A stretch of DNA of 64,000 bases, taken from positions 62,001 to 126,000 of the forward strand of contig DUBC01000036.1 in NCBI GenBank assembly GCA_012960505.1, in the 5' to 3' direction. The notes under the pieces are model-generated. The model worked only from the letters and a program-made list of their open reading frames with translations, was not told the DNA's origin and ran no database searches. A program made the translations under genes and the position numbers. Source of the stretch: Verrucomicrobiales bacterium (GTDB lineage Bacteria > Verrucomicrobiota > Verrucomicrobiia > Verrucomicrobiales > DEV007). Below are positions 27,638-37,009 of this stretch, one piece after another (the first letter of the stretch is position 1; every line of letters starts with the position of its first letter).

Positions 27638-28882
27638 TTACCCGAATAATTTTTCATACGTTTTAAAAGCGAGGACCAATGTTACTATGAAGCCGATAGT
27701 AACGGTGCACAGCATCCATGTAGGTATTCGAGGCTGAGATTGAGTCCTTTGATTGTTTTTAATTCCTAAGAATAAGAGAGCTAGTGCTAGGGTTGGTCCT
27801 CCCAAAATCGTTGATGCTTGAGCTATGATAATGGGATTTATATTGTTTTTCGAGGCTGGATCTGTAATAGCAAAAAAGGCTCCAAATAGTCCAGCTAGTA
27901 AAGTGAAAGCGGTGCAATGCTTTGACCATTTTGAATCAATTTTACCGCCTTTCCCGAAACCATCTGCTAGGAGTCGCCCGCCAATCATAGCGTTTATTAG
28001 AAAGGAACTGAGGGCGCCTGCAAAGATTCCAATAGTGAAAATCACACCCGCCCAGTTTCCAAAAAGATTCTCCATTTGAATTGCCATATCATTGACCGTT
28101 TCCAGCTTAATTGTTTTTCCTGACAAAGTGGATGCTGCAGTCAGCATTATCACGAGTGTTATTAGTCCAAGTGTTGTAATGCCTACCACGGTGTCCACAA
28201 AAGTTTCTTTGACGTTCTTAGAATTCCAACCGCGGTCTCTTACTAAGTAGGCTTGATAGAAGGCGCCTGCAATTGAGAATGTAGTAGCAATGAGAGCAAA
28301 TACTGCTAATGAATTTTTATTTTCCGGGAGGCTTGGCTTTAGTCCTTTTATTGACTCAATTAATGAAGGCTTACTGATTATGAAGTTGAATATGAAAGCA
28401 ATGACCATGAGTCCAATTAAAACTTTCATTAATGTTTCAACTGGCTTGTATAAGGATCTTGATCGATACACGATAAATAACAAAAAAGAATTCAGTGCGA
28501 TTAAAGCAAGAGTGGGGAGGTGATTTCTTATGAATGTTGAGTGATGATTGTCACTGTATGGTGCTATTGCTTTAAAAACAGCCATGTTGTTTGATGTTTG
28601 GAATCCCGCGGCAATCAAGAATACAGTGGAGCCCACAAGTATTGCGGTAAACCTTCCAAAGCTCTCTGTGATTTCATCACAAGGGGTTCCCTTCATGATT
28701 GCTCCCAATCTTGCAGATAGAGCTGAACTTCCGATCATTAGTAAGACAGCAAGAACAATTACCCATGTCATTGAATAACCGTAATTTGCACCTGTCTTAG
28801 AGGCAGAAAGAATGCTCCCAGGTCCACATACTACTGCCGCTACTATGATAGCTGGGCCAAGATTTTGAAGGCTCTTATTCAT
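27638..28882 (-). CDS. Nramp-family transporter lacking the DPGN metal motif
   Basis: A 414-residue protein with about eleven transmembrane helices and an Nramp/MntH (SLC11) overall pattern, including GIFAGALSSFLINAMIGGRLLADGFG near 280. TM1 normally has DPGN, where Asp and Asn bind Mn2+/Fe2+. Here the aligned segment is VVCGPGSILSASKTGANYGY, with Gly20 and Ser23 in those places. The TM6 MPH-type stretch is also changed (FSIAGAFYQAYLVRDRGW). The substrate is therefore probably not a transition metal ion. It is the last gene of the nagB/nagA operon, 12 bp after nagA, suggesting a link to amino-sugar use. Family confidence is higher than substrate confidence. Confidence 0.8.
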   Translation of the reverse strand: MNKSLQNLGPAIIVAAVVCGPGSILSASKTGANYGYSMTWVIVLAVLLMIGSSALSARLGAIMKGTPCDEITESFGRFTAILVGSTVFLIAAGFQTSNNMAVFKAIAPYSDNHHSTFIRNHLPTLALIALNSFLLFIVYRSRSLYKPVETLMKVLIGLMVIAFIFNFIISKPSLIESIKGLKPSLPENKNSLAVFALIATTFSIAGAFYQAYLVRDRGWNSKNVKETFVDTVVGITTLGLITLVIMLTAASTLSGKTIKLETVNDMAIQMENLFGNWAGVIFTIGIFAGALSSFLINAMIGGRLLADGFGKGGKIDSKWSKHCTAFTLLAGLFGAFFAITDPASKNNINPIIIAQASTILGGPTLALALLFLGIKNNQRTQSQPRIPTWMLCTVTIGFIVTLVLAFKTYEKLFG

Positions 28883-28894
28883 TAAATAAATTTT

Positions 28895-29803
28895 CTAGGA
28901 TTGAATGGCCGCGCGGGGATTAGCGTAGATTATTTCTTTTATCTGTGAGTCATTCATATTTAGATTGTTCCTAAGGTTATCTATAACTTTTGGCGCAGTC
29001 AGTGTTGATCCAACTAAATGAGACCTGTCTGGTGACCAGGCAACGCCATCTTCTTTAATCACGAGATCCCATTTTCCCAGCGTATATTTCCCTGGTTTCA
29101 TTCTTGCTGCTGATATGGCGTCAGTCACTGCAATGGCTCTTTCTGTGGGGATGATTTTTAGATAATTATTAAGCACAGGAAATGGTATGTGAATTCCGTC
29201 GGCGATAAATGATATCCATATGTTGTCACTAATTTCTAAAATTCTTTGAATGATGTTATCGTGACGCTCTAATAACATGGGGCAACCATTGCCAAGGTGA
29301 GTGAACATGGTTAGACCATTATCAATTGCTCCAGCAATTTCATCTCTTGTAGGATTACAGTGACCAGCTGAAACAGTGATACCTGATTCTTTTAGCATGG
29401 CGGTCACTTGATAATTGGGATCTCTTTCAGGCGCCAAAGTGACTAACTTTGTTAGGCCTTGAGCTGATTCCAGAAGACGTTGAGTGTCATCAATGTTGCT
29501 TAATTTCGCATGATTGGATGGGTGAGCTCCTATGTAGCCGGCTGATTCGTTTAGATATGGACCTTCAATATGAAAACCTGAGATCATTTTTTCGCACACC
29601 GGATCTAAGTGCCTAATTTTGTTAATCCTATTAATTTTTCGACACATGGAATCTATGGAATCGGTAATTACTGTTGCCAGTATATGTTCGACCCCATCAT
29701 CTTTGAGGGCTAGGCAGGCATGGTGAAGTGATTCTTCGGTTAATGAATCGGAGTTGAAATCTGCCCCCGCATAACCATTGATCTGAAGATCATAAAAGTT
29801 CAC
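28895..29803 (-). CDS. nagA: N-acetylglucosamine-6-phosphate deacetylase, short form
   Basis: Removes acetate from GlcNAc-6-phosphate in amino-sugar catabolism. It has 302 residues, about 80 fewer than E. coli NagA. It starts directly at DLQINGYAGADFNS, the beginning of the TIM barrel, so the N-terminal half of the beta-sandwich is absent, and it ends at NPRAAI, so the closing strands are missing too. Recognisable sites: FHIEGPYLN (metal Glu), SAGHCNPT (His), THLGNG (metal His), VTDAISAA (catalytic Asp) and GSTLTA. Its start overlaps the stop of the upstream Gfo/Idh gene by 4 nt. NagB is two genes upstream. Whether the short form is fully active is uncertain. Confidence 0.85.
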   Translation of the reverse strand: MNFYDLQINGYAGADFNSDSLTEESLHHACLALKDDGVEHILATVITDSIDSMCRKINRINKIRHLDPVCEKMISGFHIEGPYLNESAGYIGAHPSNHAKLSNIDDTQRLLESAQGLTKLVTLAPERDPNYQVTAMLKESGITVSAGHCNPTRDEIAGAIDNGLTMFTHLGNGCPMLLERHDNIIQRILEISDNIWISFIADGIHIPFPVLNNYLKIIPTERAIAVTDAISAARMKPGKYTLGKWDLVIKEDGVAWSPDRSHLVGSTLTAPKVIDNLRNNLNMNDSQIKEIIYANPRAAIQS

Positions 29804-30900
29804 GGTTCTATTCTAACTACTTGTCCGCTATTAGCCGATTTTAATGCAGCCCATCCCAGTTCGGCGGTTGAAGAGGAATTCTCAAAACTTAAGAAAGACT
29901 CTCTTTCTTCTAATATGCACTCTAAAAAATGATTTACGCATGCTCCGGTCTGATGTTTGACGACATCCCCGCTATCGGGTGTCGTGGTATCTTCCGGCCA
30001 AAGTGTTGTGGGTGGGCATCTTGAAGGATCTAATGGATGGATCCACTTTCCATCGGTTGTTTTGTTAGACCAAAATCTTATCTTATTTGGTCTATCTAGG
30101 TAACTGTCAAAAATTAGACCTCCGTTAGTCCCGTGAATATTATGGTATGCGTCGTAACCATTGGCTAGATCGACATTTCCGAAACAGAAACCTGTGGCTC
30201 CATTGTTGAAATTAATCATTATGTTATAAATTGGAGCAGTTTCAAATCCTCGCGTGCTGTCCTCATTCTTTGTTGCATAAACGGATACAGGCTCCGCTCC
30301 ATTTGCCTCCATTATATTCAACATAACAGAAATTGCATGAATGATTCCCATGCCGATTGCATCTCCCATGATTTCGGATCGCAGTTTCCAGGATTTGCTT
30401 CCGCTGATGTTTATCGGATGCCGGTAATTTACTTGTATCTGTGTAATTTTACCGAACTGTTCATTTCTAACCATGTCACAGATTCTTTTTTCCATGGAAT
30501 CAAAATTCATTAGATAATTAACATATGTAATGAGGTGCGGTTTAGATTTTGCCAATTCCAGTTGTTTTAGATAATCTGAATAAGATGTGGAGCATGGCTT
30601 TTCACAGAAAATGTGTTTGTTGGCATTTAGTGCAGCGATGGATTGTGGTCCATGGGATGAATTAGGACTGCACAGAAAAACAGCATCTATTTCAGGATCA
30701 CTTAGCATTTCAGAATAATCTTTAATGTATAGGTCCTGACTTAATCCTAGGTTCAGTAAGCTTTCTCGGGCGTTCTTTTCTGATCTCTGGTGAAGAGCAA
30801 TTATTTCACTGTTCTGATGTTCTATGATTCGCTGCATTAGCGTTGTCCCCATCCAACCTGCCCCAACAAATCCTATCCCAATTTTAGAGTCGCTTGCCAT
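29800..30900 (-). CDS. Gfo/Idh/MocA family oxidoreductase in the nag operon
   Basis: A 366-residue NAD(P)-dependent oxidoreductase without a signal peptide. The Rossmann motif is GFVGAGWMGTTLMQR (9-23), the catalytic-lysine motif is CEKPCSTSYSDYL, and CSPNSSHGPQS completes the cofactor site. It lies between nagB and nagA (4-nt overlap with nagA) and so is likely to act on an amino sugar or its derivative, for instance opening an unusual sugar before NagA. Substrate not proven. Confidence 0.87.
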   Translation of the reverse strand: MASDSKIGIGFVGAGWMGTTLMQRIIEHQNSEIIALHQRSEKNARESLLNLGLSQDLYIKDYSEMLSDPEIDAVFLCSPNSSHGPQSIAALNANKHIFCEKPCSTSYSDYLKQLELAKSKPHLITYVNYLMNFDSMEKRICDMVRNEQFGKITQIQVNYRHPINISGSKSWKLRSEIMGDAIGMGIIHAISVMLNIMEANGAEPVSVYATKNEDSTRGFETAPIYNIMINFNNGATGFCFGNVDLANGYDAYHNIHGTNGGLIFDSYLDRPNKIRFWSNKTTDGKWIHPLDPSRCPPTTLWPEDTTTPDSGDVVKHQTGACVNHFLECILEERESFLSFENSSSTAELGWAALKSANSGQVVRIEP

Positions 30901-30926
30901 TTTTTTTGAATTTATACCCGAAGTAA

Positions 30927-31670
30927 TTAATTGGAATTAATTGCTGAGGCTGATTGGCTATCGAGGAATAAATTGCAATCAGAATGGCTTTGGAGGATAG
31001 AGGCGGGGCAAGAGGGGATTATTTCACCAGTCACGGTTTCCGAAACGGCCGAGGATTTTCTTTTGTCTGGCACACTGCAAATTATCGATGCGCTTTTCAT
31101 GATTTGCTTAACAGACATTGATATGGCTTGGTTTGGTACGTCATCTAGCGATTTAAACCAACCTTCACCAAGTTGTTGTTGCTGGCAATTCTTATCAAGG
31201 TTCACAATGATGTAAGGATCACTGATTTCAAAATCTGCAGGAGGATCATTAAATGCAATATGAGAATTTTCACCTATACCGATAAAGGCAACATTAATTT
31301 GAACTTCCTTGATTATTTCGGCTAGACGCATGCATTCGCTTTTAGGATTTAGCTCAGCGTCAATAAAGTGAAAAGATTTAATTGGCACAGGCAACTTAGA
31401 AACGAAACGTTTCCATAGATAGAGCCTAAACGATGCAGGGTGATCTATTGGAATGCCAATGTATTCGTCGAGGTGGAATCCTGTCACTTTAGTCCAGTCA
31501 ATCCCATCTTCATTAGTGAGATGACTAAGCATTTCAAACTGAGATGAGCCAGTGGCCACGATAATGTTGGCTTCACCTTGCCTCGAAATTGTTTCTTTGA
31601 TTTTTTGAATTCCTATCCTAGCTGCCTCTTTTCCAAGATCATTTTTATTTGTTGCTTTATGGATATTCAT
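30927..31670 (-). CDS. nagB: glucosamine-6-phosphate deaminase/isomerase
   Basis: Converts glucosamine-6-phosphate to fructose-6-phosphate and ammonia. It has 247 residues. The Asp/Glu proton-transfer site is FHLDEYIGIPIDHPASF near 69, the active-site loop is GIGENSHIAFNDPPADF near 133, and GEGWFKSL plus VPNQAISMSVKQIM follow. The loop variant (ENSH/NDPP, rather than E. coli NDGH/NEP) matches a NagB-like subgroup known from memory in PVC and Bacteroidetes genomes. With nagA and Gfo/Idh downstream it forms a GlcNAc-type catabolic operon. Confidence 0.88.
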   Translation of the reverse strand: MNIHKATNKNDLGKEAARIGIQKIKETISRQGEANIIVATGSSQFEMLSHLTNEDGIDWTKVTGFHLDEYIGIPIDHPASFRLYLWKRFVSKLPVPIKSFHFIDAELNPKSECMRLAEIIKEVQINVAFIGIGENSHIAFNDPPADFEISDPYIIVNLDKNCQQQQLGEGWFKSLDDVPNQAISMSVKQIMKSASIICSVPDKRKSSAVSETVTGEIIPSCPASILQSHSDCNLFLDSQSASAINSN

Positions 31671-31755
31671 TTCTATGGAATTTTTCCTTTTTGATTTTGA
31701 CTAGAGGAGGATCAGCTCTTTCTTGATTTTTCAACTGGGTGAAGGATCAACAGAA

Positions 31756-32517
31756 TTACAGGTCAAAATAATTAGAGACAATGTCCATCCACGAGTTTGC
31801 CATCAATGCATGACCAGCGACGGATGGATGAACGCCATCGCCGGCCCAATATTCGGGTTTAGTACCTGAAGCGACAGCATCATCAAACATTTTTTGGAAA
31901 GGTACAAATAACGTTCCAAACTTCTGAGAAACTATTTTAGAGACAGCTCTTCTTTCATCGAATTCTGGGAACCATGTATCATTTATTGCGCCGCATCGTA
32001 GGACAAATGGCTCGCAAATAATGATTAGTGTGTTGGGAAGTTTTTCTTTAGTGCTTTTAATCAGCTCTGAGTATTGAATTTCGTAATCCTGAACGGTTCC
32101 TTTGTAATTTCCATTTAACTTGTGCCAAATGTCATTCACTCCAATTAATATGCTCAATATGTTTGGCTTAAGATTGATGCAATCCCTTTCCCATCTTGCA
32201 GCAAGGTCAGGAACTTTATGGCCGCTGATCCCACGGTTATAAATTTTCAGGTTTTTCTGAGGTAATTTGGCCAGTGCTTGTCCGGCAATTGCATGAGGAT
32301 AACCTCTGCCTAGCATTCCAGAATGGTTTGCTCTATCCTCAGTTCTTCGGTCCCGCCCCGTATCTGTAATCGAATCTCCTTGAAAAAGGATAGTGGATCT
32401 TTTTGCTAATTTTTTAGTATTTGCTTTAGCGTTTTTTGATAAAAATGAGGCGCAAGCCCCAGAAAGTATTGAGTTTTTTAGGATCGAACGTCGTTTGAGT
32501 GGAGATTCTAGTTTCAT
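31756..32517 (-). CDS. exported SGNH/GDSL hydrolase
   Basis: A 253-residue esterase/lipase-fold protein. The N-terminus KRRSILKNSILSGACASFL resembles a Tat or Sec signal. Block I is FQGDSITDTGRDRR with Ser49, block II has NRGISGHKV, block III has IGVNDIW with the Asn, and block V is GDGVHPSVAGH with Asp and His. The four catalytic blocks are therefore intact, unlike the protein at 32675. It may remove acetyl or acyl groups from polysaccharide; substrate unknown. It is the first gene of the nag operon in transcription order, 85 bp before nagB. Confidence 0.85.
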   Translation of the reverse strand: MKLESPLKRRSILKNSILSGACASFLSKNAKANTKKLAKRSTILFQGDSITDTGRDRRTEDRANHSGMLGRGYPHAIAGQALAKLPQKNLKIYNRGISGHKVPDLAARWERDCINLKPNILSILIGVNDIWHKLNGNYKGTVQDYEIQYSELIKSTKEKLPNTLIIICEPFVLRCGAINDTWFPEFDERRAVSKIVSQKFGTLFVPFQKMFDDAVASGTKPEYWAGDGVHPSVAGHALMANSWMDIVSNYFDL

Positions 32518-32674
32518 GATGAATAAATTGGAGAGTATTCTTTCTCTTAATTGATTGCAATGTTTCTGATTTTTTCAGGATGCCATTTATTCAGAATGAG
32601 ATTAATAATAAAAAAAAACTTATCTTGAACTTTTGTACGTAAATCAAAGAGAATAGGTTAAGCCGTTACATTTA
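32518..32674. promoter_or_regulatory. divergent intergenic region between two SGNH genes
   Basis: 157 AT-rich bases, including an A9 tract near 32610, separate two divergently transcribed SGNH-family genes. It should contain promoters for the nag operon and for the haem-protein operon. No defined operator found. Confidence 0.4.
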
Positions 32675-33574
32675 ATGAAGACTCTATTTATTTTAATATT
32701 AATTTATGCCAACGCGGGTTTTGCAACTGCAATTGAATTTAAGCAGGAGGAAAAGGTTGTTCTTCTCGGAAATACATTCATTGAAAGAGATGTTAACTTT
32801 GCTCATATTGAAACTCATCTAGCGCTTGCTTTTGCAGATAAGAGGCCAACATTTAGAAATCTCGGCTGGAGTGGAGATACCGTTCATTGTGATGCTCGAT
32901 CCTATTTTGGACCTCCCAAAGAAGGTTTTGATAGACTTAAAAAGCATCTCGAGTTCTTAAAGCCCACTCTCGTGTTAATGTGTTATGGTGCAGTCGCCTC
33001 ATTTGAAGGGGAATCTGGATTGGATCCTTTTCTTGAAGGGTACAAGAGACTGATGGCGATGATAAAATCAACTTCTGATGCTAGAATTGTTCTTGTGTCA
33101 CCCCCGCCTTGCGAAACGCTTGGATTTCCTTTACCTGACATGGGGTCACAAAATAAAAGATTGGCTGTTTATAGTGAAGCGATTCAAAAATTAGCTACTA
33201 AAGAAGGCTGTGATTTCGTGAATCTATTTGATGCCCTTGGGGCAGGTAAGAAAAGAATGATCCCTCCCGTTACTATTAATGGTATGCATTTCAGCGAACA
33301 GGGATACAAAAGAGTAGCTGTGGCTTTAGGGGATGAATTAAAGGTTAAAGGAGTCGGTGTTGATTCGCTAAATAAGGAAAAGTTGAGACGGATTGTTATC
33401 GAGAAGAATAAATTATTTTTCAATCGGTGGCGGCCACAAAATGAAACTTATCTTCATGGTTTTAGAAAGCATGAGCAGGGTAATAATGCTAAGGAGATTC
33501 TACAATTTGATCCTCTAATTACCAAGAAAGATCAAAATATTCATGAGATTGCACTTCGCCTTTCTTCCAAATGA
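32675..33574 (+). CDS. exported SGNH-like protein with eroded catalytic residues
   Basis: A 299-residue protein with a signal peptide (about 1-19) and the SGNH fold pattern. Block I reads LLGNTFIER, so the Ser of GDS is Thr34. Block II is NLGWSGDT, intact. Block III is CYGAVASF, with Val107 where the Asn of the block is expected. Block V is INGMHFSEQGY, keeping His205 but with Asn202 instead of Asp. Three of the catalytic positions are thus changed, suggesting a binding rather than hydrolytic role. Its stop overlaps the start of the haem protein by 4 nt. This pairing is also known to me from PVC genomes. Confidence 0.75.
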   Translation: MKTLFILILIYANAGFATAIEFKQEEKVVLLGNTFIERDVNFAHIETHLALAFADKRPTFRNLGWSGDTVHCDARSYFGPPKEGFDRLKKHLEFLKPTLVLMCYGAVASFEGESGLDPFLEGYKRLMAMIKSTSDARIVLVSPPPCETLGFPLPDMGSQNKRLAVYSEAIQKLATKEGCDFVNLFDALGAGKKRMIPPVTINGMHFSEQGYKRVAVALGDELKVKGVGVDSLNKEKLRRIVIEKNKLFFNRWRPQNETYLHGFRKHEQGNNAKEILQFDPLITKKDQNIHEIALRLSSK

Positions 33575-36500
33575 AAAGATTAGAATTAAGTAAGAATAAA
33601 ACTTTTTGGAGCAAAGTGATTGCCTTCATTGTCATTGCATTGCCGAGCAATGTATTTGCGCAGAGGAACCTTCCTCTTGATGCTATTCCAAAACCTGATC
33701 CCAGTGAACAGATTTCAACGTTCATTCTTGATGAAGGGCTTGAGATTAATTTGTTTGCTTCCGATCCAATGATCGCTAAACCGATCAGTATGAACTGGGA
33801 TGAAAATGGGAGGCTTTGGGTTGTAAGTAGTCGTCTCTATCCTCACATTAAGCCAGGGCAACGGTCTGATGATAAGGTTGTGGTATTGGAGGATCTAGAT
33901 GGAGATGGAGTCGCAGACAAATCTACTGACTTTGCTAAGGACCTTTTAATTCCTACTGGCATTATGCCTGGAGATGGGGGGGTTTATGTTGCAAACTCAA
34001 CTGAGATTCTCTTTTTAAGAGATCTTGATGGTGATCTCAAAGAAGATGAAAGGCGTGTGGTTTTGAGCGGATTTGGAACTGAGGATACGCATCATATTAT
34101 TCATGCATTTAGAGGAGGTCCAGACGGCATGATGTATTTCAACCAATCAATATATATACATTCTCATGTTGAAACTCCTCATGGAGTCAGAAGGCTCCTT
34201 GCTGGAGGTATTTGGCATTATCGAGCAGAGACAGGTGAGTTGGAAGTTTTTGCTAGAGGATTTGTTAATAGTTGGGGACATATATTTGATAGGTATGGAC
34301 AGAGTTTCGCAACTGATGGGGCTTACGGTGAGGGTATTAATTATGTCTTTCCCGGTAGTGTTTTTGTGACAGCTCATAATACTAAAAGAATTATGAGAGG
34401 TCTGAACCCTGGCCAGCCCAAGCAATGTGGTCTTGAATTAGTTAATTCTAGTCATTTTCCCGATGAGTGGCAGGGAAATTTAATTACAAATGACTTTAGG
34501 GGACATCGAGTTAATAGGTTCGTCATTAGCGAAAGCGGCAGTGGATACGTATCGCGTCAGGCTCCTGACTTGATTCGAACGACACATAAAGCTTTTCGTC
34601 CTATTGATGTAAAAGTTGGTCCAGATGGAGCCTTGTATATAGCGGATTGGTATAACCCTATAATTCAGCATGGAGAAGTAGATTTCAGAGATCCCCGAAG
34701 AGATCATGTGCATGGGCGGATCTGGAGAGTCACTTATAAGGGACGCGATCTTTCTAAAAAGCCGAAATTAATAAATCAAGAAGTCCGTGCAATTGTTAAT
34801 CAATTAAAATCGCCTGATTCATACACGAGGCACTTTGCAAAAAGAAATTTAAGATTAAAGAAAAAGTCAGAAGTTATAAGTGAGTTAAAGTTATTAGAGG
34901 AGTCTGAAGGAATAACTGAAGAAGATAGATTGGAAATTCTTTGGGCAAATCAAGCTGTTAACAATCTTGCTGAACCTCTATTAAGAAAACTGTTAGTTTC
35001 TAAGGATCATCGGGTCCGAGCCGCTGCAGTTAGAATCTTATACCACTGGAGTAACCGGGTCGATGATTGTATGGAAGTATTGGCTGAGGCTGTCATTGAT
35101 GAGCATCCGCGCGTCCGTCTTGAAGCTATTTCAGCATTAAGACAAGTGGGGACTGTTCAATCATTTAGGAGCATTCTCAAAGCTTTCACAAAAGACATAG
35201 ATACTAATATTGATTTTGCTCTATGGCTTTCAGCTCGTGAAATGGAAAGCGTATGGCTGCCGGCTCTTGAAAAAGGAGAGCTTAGTTTTGGAGGGAATAT
35301 TTCAGCGCTTGAATTTATCCTGAAAGCGGCAGAGAAGCCCGCTGCTCTTAAGTTGTTGAGTTCGTCATTGGCTTCTCGGGATATTCCTAGTGAAGGGTTT
35401 CGAGAGCTCGTTTCCCTCTTTGCTGATATAGGGAAAGCCGAAGATTTAGATTTGCTCCTTTCATCCGCTTTCTTAAAAGAGAGAGATAATCCGGATAGAG
35501 ATTTTGTATTTAAGGAATTGATTCGAGCGAATCAGCAAAGGCAGATAAAGCCACGTGAAACAAGGAAATCGGATTTATTGAAATTATTACGCTCTGGAAG
35601 CTCTGTTGTTGCTGAATTGTGTGGCAGTTGGAAAGTTGTAGAGGCTAGACAAGAAATTATTGAGTGGCTAAAGATGGATGAAAAAGTTGAGGTCGCGGCT
35701 TCATCATTGAGTAGCATGGCGGATGATGAAAGTAAGCAAGCTCTTATGAATCTTGCGGAAGATGAGAAAAGAATGATACATTCGAGGGCAGCGGCAGTTG
35801 GTGCTCTTGCAAAATTGGATCCAGTTAATGCTAGCGAGTTAGCTGCTCAAGTCTTAGTTAAGGCGGAAACGGCTCGAAGTGCTGAATTAATTTTTGAAAT
35901 GTTTCTTGCGAAGGAAAAAGCCTCAAAGTATCTAGCAGCAGAGATTTCTGGAAAAAAAATCAATTCAGAGATTGCGGCTGCCGGAGTAAGGAAAAGTTTG
36001 GCAAGTGGTGGAGATACTTCTCAATTAGTAGAAGCTTTATCTAAGGCAGGCTCGTTGCAGCCGATTGTGAATAGACTGTCGGATGAAAGAATGAAGTCCT
36101 TGATAAGCGAAGTCAAATCTAAGGGTGATGCTGTGCGGGGGGAAAGTGTTTATAGGAAGAGCCAATTATTGTGTCAGGCCTGTCATGCGATTGGGGGAGG
36201 CGGAGGTTTAATTGGACCTGATTTGGTGAGTATTGGGTCAAGTGCACCAGTGGATTACATCATCGATTCATTGCTTGAACCTGCAAAAAAAATAAAAGAA
36301 GGCTATCACACTACGGTTGTTACCACTAAGAAAGGGGATTTGATAACTGGCGGCTTAATTCGTGAGACGAACCGGGAAATTGTATTAAGGATGGCTGATG
36401 GGAACGAAAGAAAAATTGTAACGACTGCAATTAAAAAGAAAGTCATCAGTCCAATCTCATTAATGCCTCCAGGGCTCACGGCTAGTCTTCGTAAAGATGA

Positions 36501-37008
36501 GTTTATAGATTTGATTCGATTCCTTTCGTCTCTCGGTAAAGAGGGAAATTTTAAGGTGCCATCTGGCCGATATGTAAGAAGATGGCGTATTCTACCGACC
36601 AATGGCAAAGCTGGAAATCTAATTAGAACAAAAGGCATTCAATATACCATGAATGGGAAAAATGATCTGCCATGGAAAGCTGCTTATAGTCAAGTTAATG
36701 CCGAGCTTCCAATTGAAGAGATCGGTATAAATAACGGGTTTAACAATAAGTTAAGTGCAGCAAAATTTGAAATTTCTGTATCAGTACCTGGAAAGATAGG
36801 ATTGCGCATTGATGACACAAAGGGGTTACAGGTTATTGTCAGTGGCAAAATGATTGAAGCTTCCGTCGAGTCAGTTTTCAACCTTGGGAAAGGCATTCAT
36901 AATATCATATTTATTACTGATCGGGCTGTTAGAGAGTCCAATTTAAAAGTTCAACTTTTTGATGTGGATGGATCCTCTGGACGAGCGAGCCTAATTGGAG
37001 GTCCTTAG
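33571..37008 (+). CDS. PVC-type haem-binding dehydrogenase-like protein (propeller, HEAT, cytochrome c)
   Basis: A 1145-residue exported protein with a signal peptide at about 12-30. Order of parts: a beta-propeller at about 40-390 with acidic DLDGDGVADKSTDF-type loops, likely Ca2+-binding; a helical HEAT-like region at about 415-830; a cytochrome c domain with CQACH at 868-872, followed by GLIGPDL and a distal Met (SLMPPGL) about residue 970; then a C-terminal beta domain at about 1010-1145. This matches PVC membrane-bound dehydrogenase-type proteins. The true substrate is unknown. It is coupled by a 4-nt overlap to the SGNH-like gene. Its stop is 1 bp from the convergent sulfatase stop. Confidence 0.88.
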   Translation: MKRLELSKNKTFWSKVIAFIVIALPSNVFAQRNLPLDAIPKPDPSEQISTFILDEGLEINLFASDPMIAKPISMNWDENGRLWVVSSRLYPHIKPGQRSDDKVVVLEDLDGDGVADKSTDFAKDLLIPTGIMPGDGGVYVANSTEILFLRDLDGDLKEDERRVVLSGFGTEDTHHIIHAFRGGPDGMMYFNQSIYIHSHVETPHGVRRLLAGGIWHYRAETGELEVFARGFVNSWGHIFDRYGQSFATDGAYGEGINYVFPGSVFVTAHNTKRIMRGLNPGQPKQCGLELVNSSHFPDEWQGNLITNDFRGHRVNRFVISESGSGYVSRQAPDLIRTTHKAFRPIDVKVGPDGALYIADWYNPIIQHGEVDFRDPRRDHVHGRIWRVTYKGRDLSKKPKLINQEVRAIVNQLKSPDSYTRHFAKRNLRLKKKSEVISELKLLEESEGITEEDRLEILWANQAVNNLAEPLLRKLLVSKDHRVRAAAVRILYHWSNRVDDCMEVLAEAVIDEHPRVRLEAISALRQVGTVQSFRSILKAFTKDIDTNIDFALWLSAREMESVWLPALEKGELSFGGNISALEFILKAAEKPAALKLLSSSLASRDIPSEGFRELVSLFADIGKAEDLDLLLSSAFLKERDNPDRDFVFKELIRANQQRQIKPRETRKSDLLKLLRSGSSVVAELCGSWKVVEARQEIIEWLKMDEKVEVAASSLSSMADDESKQALMNLAEDEKRMIHSRAAAVGALAKLDPVNASELAAQVLVKAETARSAELIFEMFLAKEKASKYLAAEISGKKINSEIAAAGVRKSLASGGDTSQLVEALSKAGSLQPIVNRLSDERMKSLISEVKSKGDAVRGESVYRKSQLLCQACHAIGGGGGLIGPDLVSIGSSAPVDYIIDSLLEPAKKIKEGYHTTVVTTKKGDLITGGLIRETNREIVLRMADGNERKIVTTAIKKKVISPISLMPPGLTASLRKDEFIDLIRFLSSLGKEGNFKVPSGRYVRRWRILPTNGKAGNLIRTKGIQYTMNGKNDLPWKAAYSQVNAELPIEEIGINNGFNNKLSAAKFEISVSVPGKIGLRIDDTKGLQVIVSGKMIEASVESVFNLGKGIHNIIFITDRAVRESNLKVQLFDVDGSSGRASLIGGP

Positions 37009-37009
37009 A

